Shown piece by piece: positions 6,021 through 7,525 of a DNA stretch of 7,525 nucleotides. A program made the translations under genes and the position numbers. The stretch comes from Anaerolineales bacterium UBA5069 (GTDB lineage Bacteria; Chloroflexota; Anaerolineae; Caldilineales; Caldilineaceae), in contig DIAV01000294.1 in assembly GCA_002415895.1 (NCBI GenBank), forward strand, positions 1 through 7,525, in the 5' to 3' direction. How positions within the stretch are numbered: the stretch's first letter is position 1; every line of letters starts with the position of its first letter. Under the pieces are notes generated by a model. That model saw only the letters and a list, made by a program, of their open reading frames with translations. It was not told the DNA's origin and ran no database searches.

Positions 6021-7382
6021 ATGAAAGCCAGGCTGATCACAGTGCTGCTGGTTGTCTTTATGGTGGCCGGGATGCTGCAGGGATGCACTGCAATTGTGTC
6101 CCAGGCTGGTGCGCAACCGGGCAGCGTTCAAGTCGTCCCCGATTCCGCTGAGTTGGCTGCGGAATCGAAGGCAATCGACGATGCCAACAAGGCAGCGTAC
6201 GCCGAGAAACTGCTGAATATGGAAGATGAGGTTGATGTGCAGAACCTGCGCAACGCATGGGAGCACATCCCTTATGCAGAGGCGGTGGCGTGGGCTGATG
6301 TCGTTGCACAAAAGTATGAGGTGGAGTCGGTCGACGTGCAGGCAATCATAGCGGCTGCGCCCGATGCAAAGCCTGAATCACAGAACCTGCGCGATTCGTG
6401 GGGCCACAGCACCTATGGTAAAACGGACGAGGCTGCACTCGATAGCGCAGTTGAGAGCGCAGTTGAGAGCGCAGTTGAACTCTACCGAGCCGGCGAAATC
6501 GAGGATTATTCGGTGCAGGACCTGGCGGCTGTTGCGCCCGAGGCGCAACTTGAGGCCTACCAGCGTCAGTACGAGGCTGATGTGCAGAAGCTGCGCAACG
6601 CATGGGGCCACATTCCTTCTGCAGAGGCGGTAGCGTGGGCTGATGTCGTTGCACAAAAGTATGGAGTAGAGTCGGCCGACGTGCAGGCAATTATAGCGGC
6701 TGCGCCCGAAGCGCAACTTGAGGCCTACCAGCGTCGGTACGAGGTAGAGATGCAGAAGCTGCGCGACGCCCACAAGGATATGACCTACTCCGAGGCAGTC
6801 GCAATGGGCGACGCGTTGGGCTACATGTACGAGGTTGCCCCTGTTGAGGGTGCCGTGAATGCGGCCAGTGAAGCGCTGGCCGCAGCCGCCACCAGCGCAC
6901 AGCGCGCTGCACTTGAGACAGCGGCTGAACGGCAGGATCTGATTGAGGCGCAGAAGGGCAACGAGTTCATGCTTCACGACGCTATCGAGAAGGCGGCAGC
7001 GTCCTACCCATCCGCCGGCCAGGGCGACCAGATCGAAGCCGCCAACATCCGCCACCAGGCAGAGGTCGAGAACGCCATGCAGCTGCAACGAGCCGGTGAG
7101 CGCGAGGGCTACCTGCCCGCCGGCAACGGCAATCAAATGGATATGAGCCGTGCGTCGTTTGAGAAGAAGGTGGAGAAGGCGGCGGCCTCCTATCCGTCTG
7201 CAGGTCAGGGTAACCAACTCGCTTCAAGCCGTTTGCTGCTTGAGCTTGAGAAGTCCATCGAGAAGGCGGCGGGATCGTACCCGTCCGCAGGCAAGGGTGA
7301 CCAGATCACCATCAGCAAGGAGCGCTTCGGGTTAGAGAAAGTCTACCCACCACGTAATGGGCGTGGCCTCTGTGCCAAGTAG
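6021..7382 (+). CDS. Repeat-built secreted lipoprotein, function unknown
   Basis: A 453-residue protein starting MKARLITVLLVV, with a type II signal peptide ending LQGC (19-22; Gln at -2 is uncommon but tolerated) and lipidated Cys22. The mature part is mostly helical and built from two repeat families. Family A has four units starting near residues 73, 120, 188 and 244; the core is QxLRxAWxH followed by EAVAWADVVAQKY and DVQAIIAAAPEA, with a joining segment QLEAYQRxYE. Family B has about four units from 322, 353, 384 and 413, with the core EKAAxSYPSAGxGxQ, and a fifth remnant near 442. The motif RAGExExY occurs once in each region (156-163 and 357-364), linking the two. Only one other Cys (451) is present, unlike the lipoprotein before it. 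Such a design suits a structural, sheath or binding protein on the cell surface; this is inference and I recognise no family. Confidence 0.85.
   Translation: MKARLITVLLVVFMVAGMLQGCTAIVSQAGAQPGSVQVVPDSAELAAESKAIDDANKAAYAEKLLNMEDEVDVQNLRNAWEHIPYAEAVAWADVVAQKYEVESVDVQAIIAAAPDAKPESQNLRDSWGHSTYGKTDEAALDSAVESAVESAVELYRAGEIEDYSVQDLAAVAPEAQLEAYQRQYEADVQKLRNAWGHIPSAEAVAWADVVAQKYGVESADVQAIIAAAPEAQLEAYQRRYEVEMQKLRDAHKDMTYSEAVAMGDALGYMYEVAPVEGAVNAASEALAAAATSAQRAALETAAERQDLIEAQKGNEFMLHDAIEKAAASYPSAGQGDQIEAANIRHQAEVENAMQLQRAGEREGYLPAGNGNQMDMSRASFEKKVEKAAASYPSAGQGNQLASSRLLLELEKSIEKAAGSYPSAGKGDQITISKERFGLEKVYPPRNGRGLCAK
6237..6890 (+). repeat. Repeat family A inside the second lipoprotein gene (4 units)
   Basis: Units begin at about 6237, 6378, 6582 and 6750 and run 47, 68 and 56 residues for the first three. 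Units 1 and 3 are closest: 6234-6368 and 6579-6713 (345 bp apart) differ at 13 of 135 bases by hand count, including an unbroken identical run of about 31 bp. A second direct repeat, 6534-6576 and 6702-6744 (168 bp apart), differs at 2 of 43 bases. Unit 2 is changed by the insertion of the SAVE tandem; unit 4 is the most diverged. Confidence 0.85.
6444..6479 (+). repeat. 12-bp tandem repeat, three copies
   Basis: AGCGCAGTTGAG occurs three times in a row; the last copy ends in A instead of G. It encodes SAVE-SAVE-SAVE within repeat unit A2. The unit length is a multiple of three, so copy-number change by slippage would keep the frame. Confidence 0.9.
6984..7352 (+). repeat. Repeat family B at the end of the second lipoprotein gene
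   Basis: Units begin near 6984, 7077, 7170 and 7257. Three keep EKAAxSYPSAG followed by QGDQ, QGNQ or KGDQ; the second reads REGYLPAGNGNQ and is diverged. The anchor Tyr residues are 35, 27 and 29 residues apart. A last fragment, VYPPRNGRG, closes the series. DNA similarity is clear among units 1, 3 and 4 but lower than in family A. Confidence 0.8.
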
Positions 7383-7450
7383 CGAAGCCGCTTCCCCACA
7401 CACTGCTGTTGTACGTACGGACGTGCTCCCCATTGTCCGTCCGGTAGTCA

Positions 7451-7488
7451 CGAAGAGGGGGTGAACCGCCTGGTTCACCCCCTCTTCG
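7451..7488 (+). terminator. 17-bp perfect stem-loop after the second lipoprotein gene, probable terminator
   Basis: CGAAGAGGGGGTGAACC and its exact complement enclose the loop GCCT. It starts 68 bases after the TAG stop. No T-run follows; alternating GC sequence does. The stem is strong enough to end or protect the transcript, but the lack of U-tract keeps the call moderate. Confidence 0.65.
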
Positions 7489-7489
7489 C

Positions 7490-7504
7490 GCGCGCATTGC
7501 GCGC
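7490..7504. repeat. Small inverted repeat GCGCGCA/TGCGCGC
   Basis: Seven-base arms around a single T, directly beside the terminator stem and within an alternating purine-pyrimidine stretch that continues to the window end. Function is unknown. Confidence 0.4.
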
Positions 7505-7525
7505 AGTGCGTGCGCCTGTGCGTGC

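Noticed and set aside
1..7525. CRISPR array, tRNA, rRNA or insertion sequence
   Set aside because: No evenly spaced short repeats with unique spacers, no cloverleaf or rRNA core sequence, and no transposase or terminal repeats were seen. The repeats present are within one coding gene.

Overview
The window looks like bacterial chromosome with high GC content. Four protein genes sit between short intergenic regions that carry recognisable promoters, Shine-Dalgarno sites and hairpins. Several traits suggest a Chloroflexota-like filamentous or soil/sludge bacterium: GTG starts, a large STAND-type ATPase with TPR repeats and an N-terminal helix-turn-helix-like stretch, and two lipoproteins with no recognisable family. 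This placement is an inference from gene style, not from a marker gene, and I hold it at low to moderate confidence.

Left part, minus strand: a RhlE-like DEAD-box RNA helicase (96-1502) with a complete set of helicase motifs and a basic, low-complexity C-terminal tail. It has a long leader (about 175 nt if the proposed promoter is right) and ends at a perfect 46-bp palindrome that works as a terminator. Upstream of it on the same strand is an 889-residue STAND ATPase/TPR protein (1735-4404), probably a regulator. It is driven by a very good sigma-70 promoter with an extended -10, and a short dyad is centred on that -10 box.

Right part, plus strand: two secreted lipoproteins. The first (4621-5793, 390 aa) is divergent from the regulator, rich in cysteine and of unknown fold. 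The second (6021-7382, 453 aa) is built almost entirely from two different internal repeat families, one of about 47-68 residues and one of about 27-35 residues. Parts of the first family are still about 90% identical in DNA, so duplication was recent. Each lipoprotein gene is followed by a strong perfect inverted repeat without a clear U-tract.

The STAND regulator and the first lipoprotein share a divergent intergenic region, so regulation of the envelope proteins by the STAND protein is plausible. It is not shown by the sequence. The most unusual item is the repeat-built lipoprotein; I recognise no described system here with certainty.
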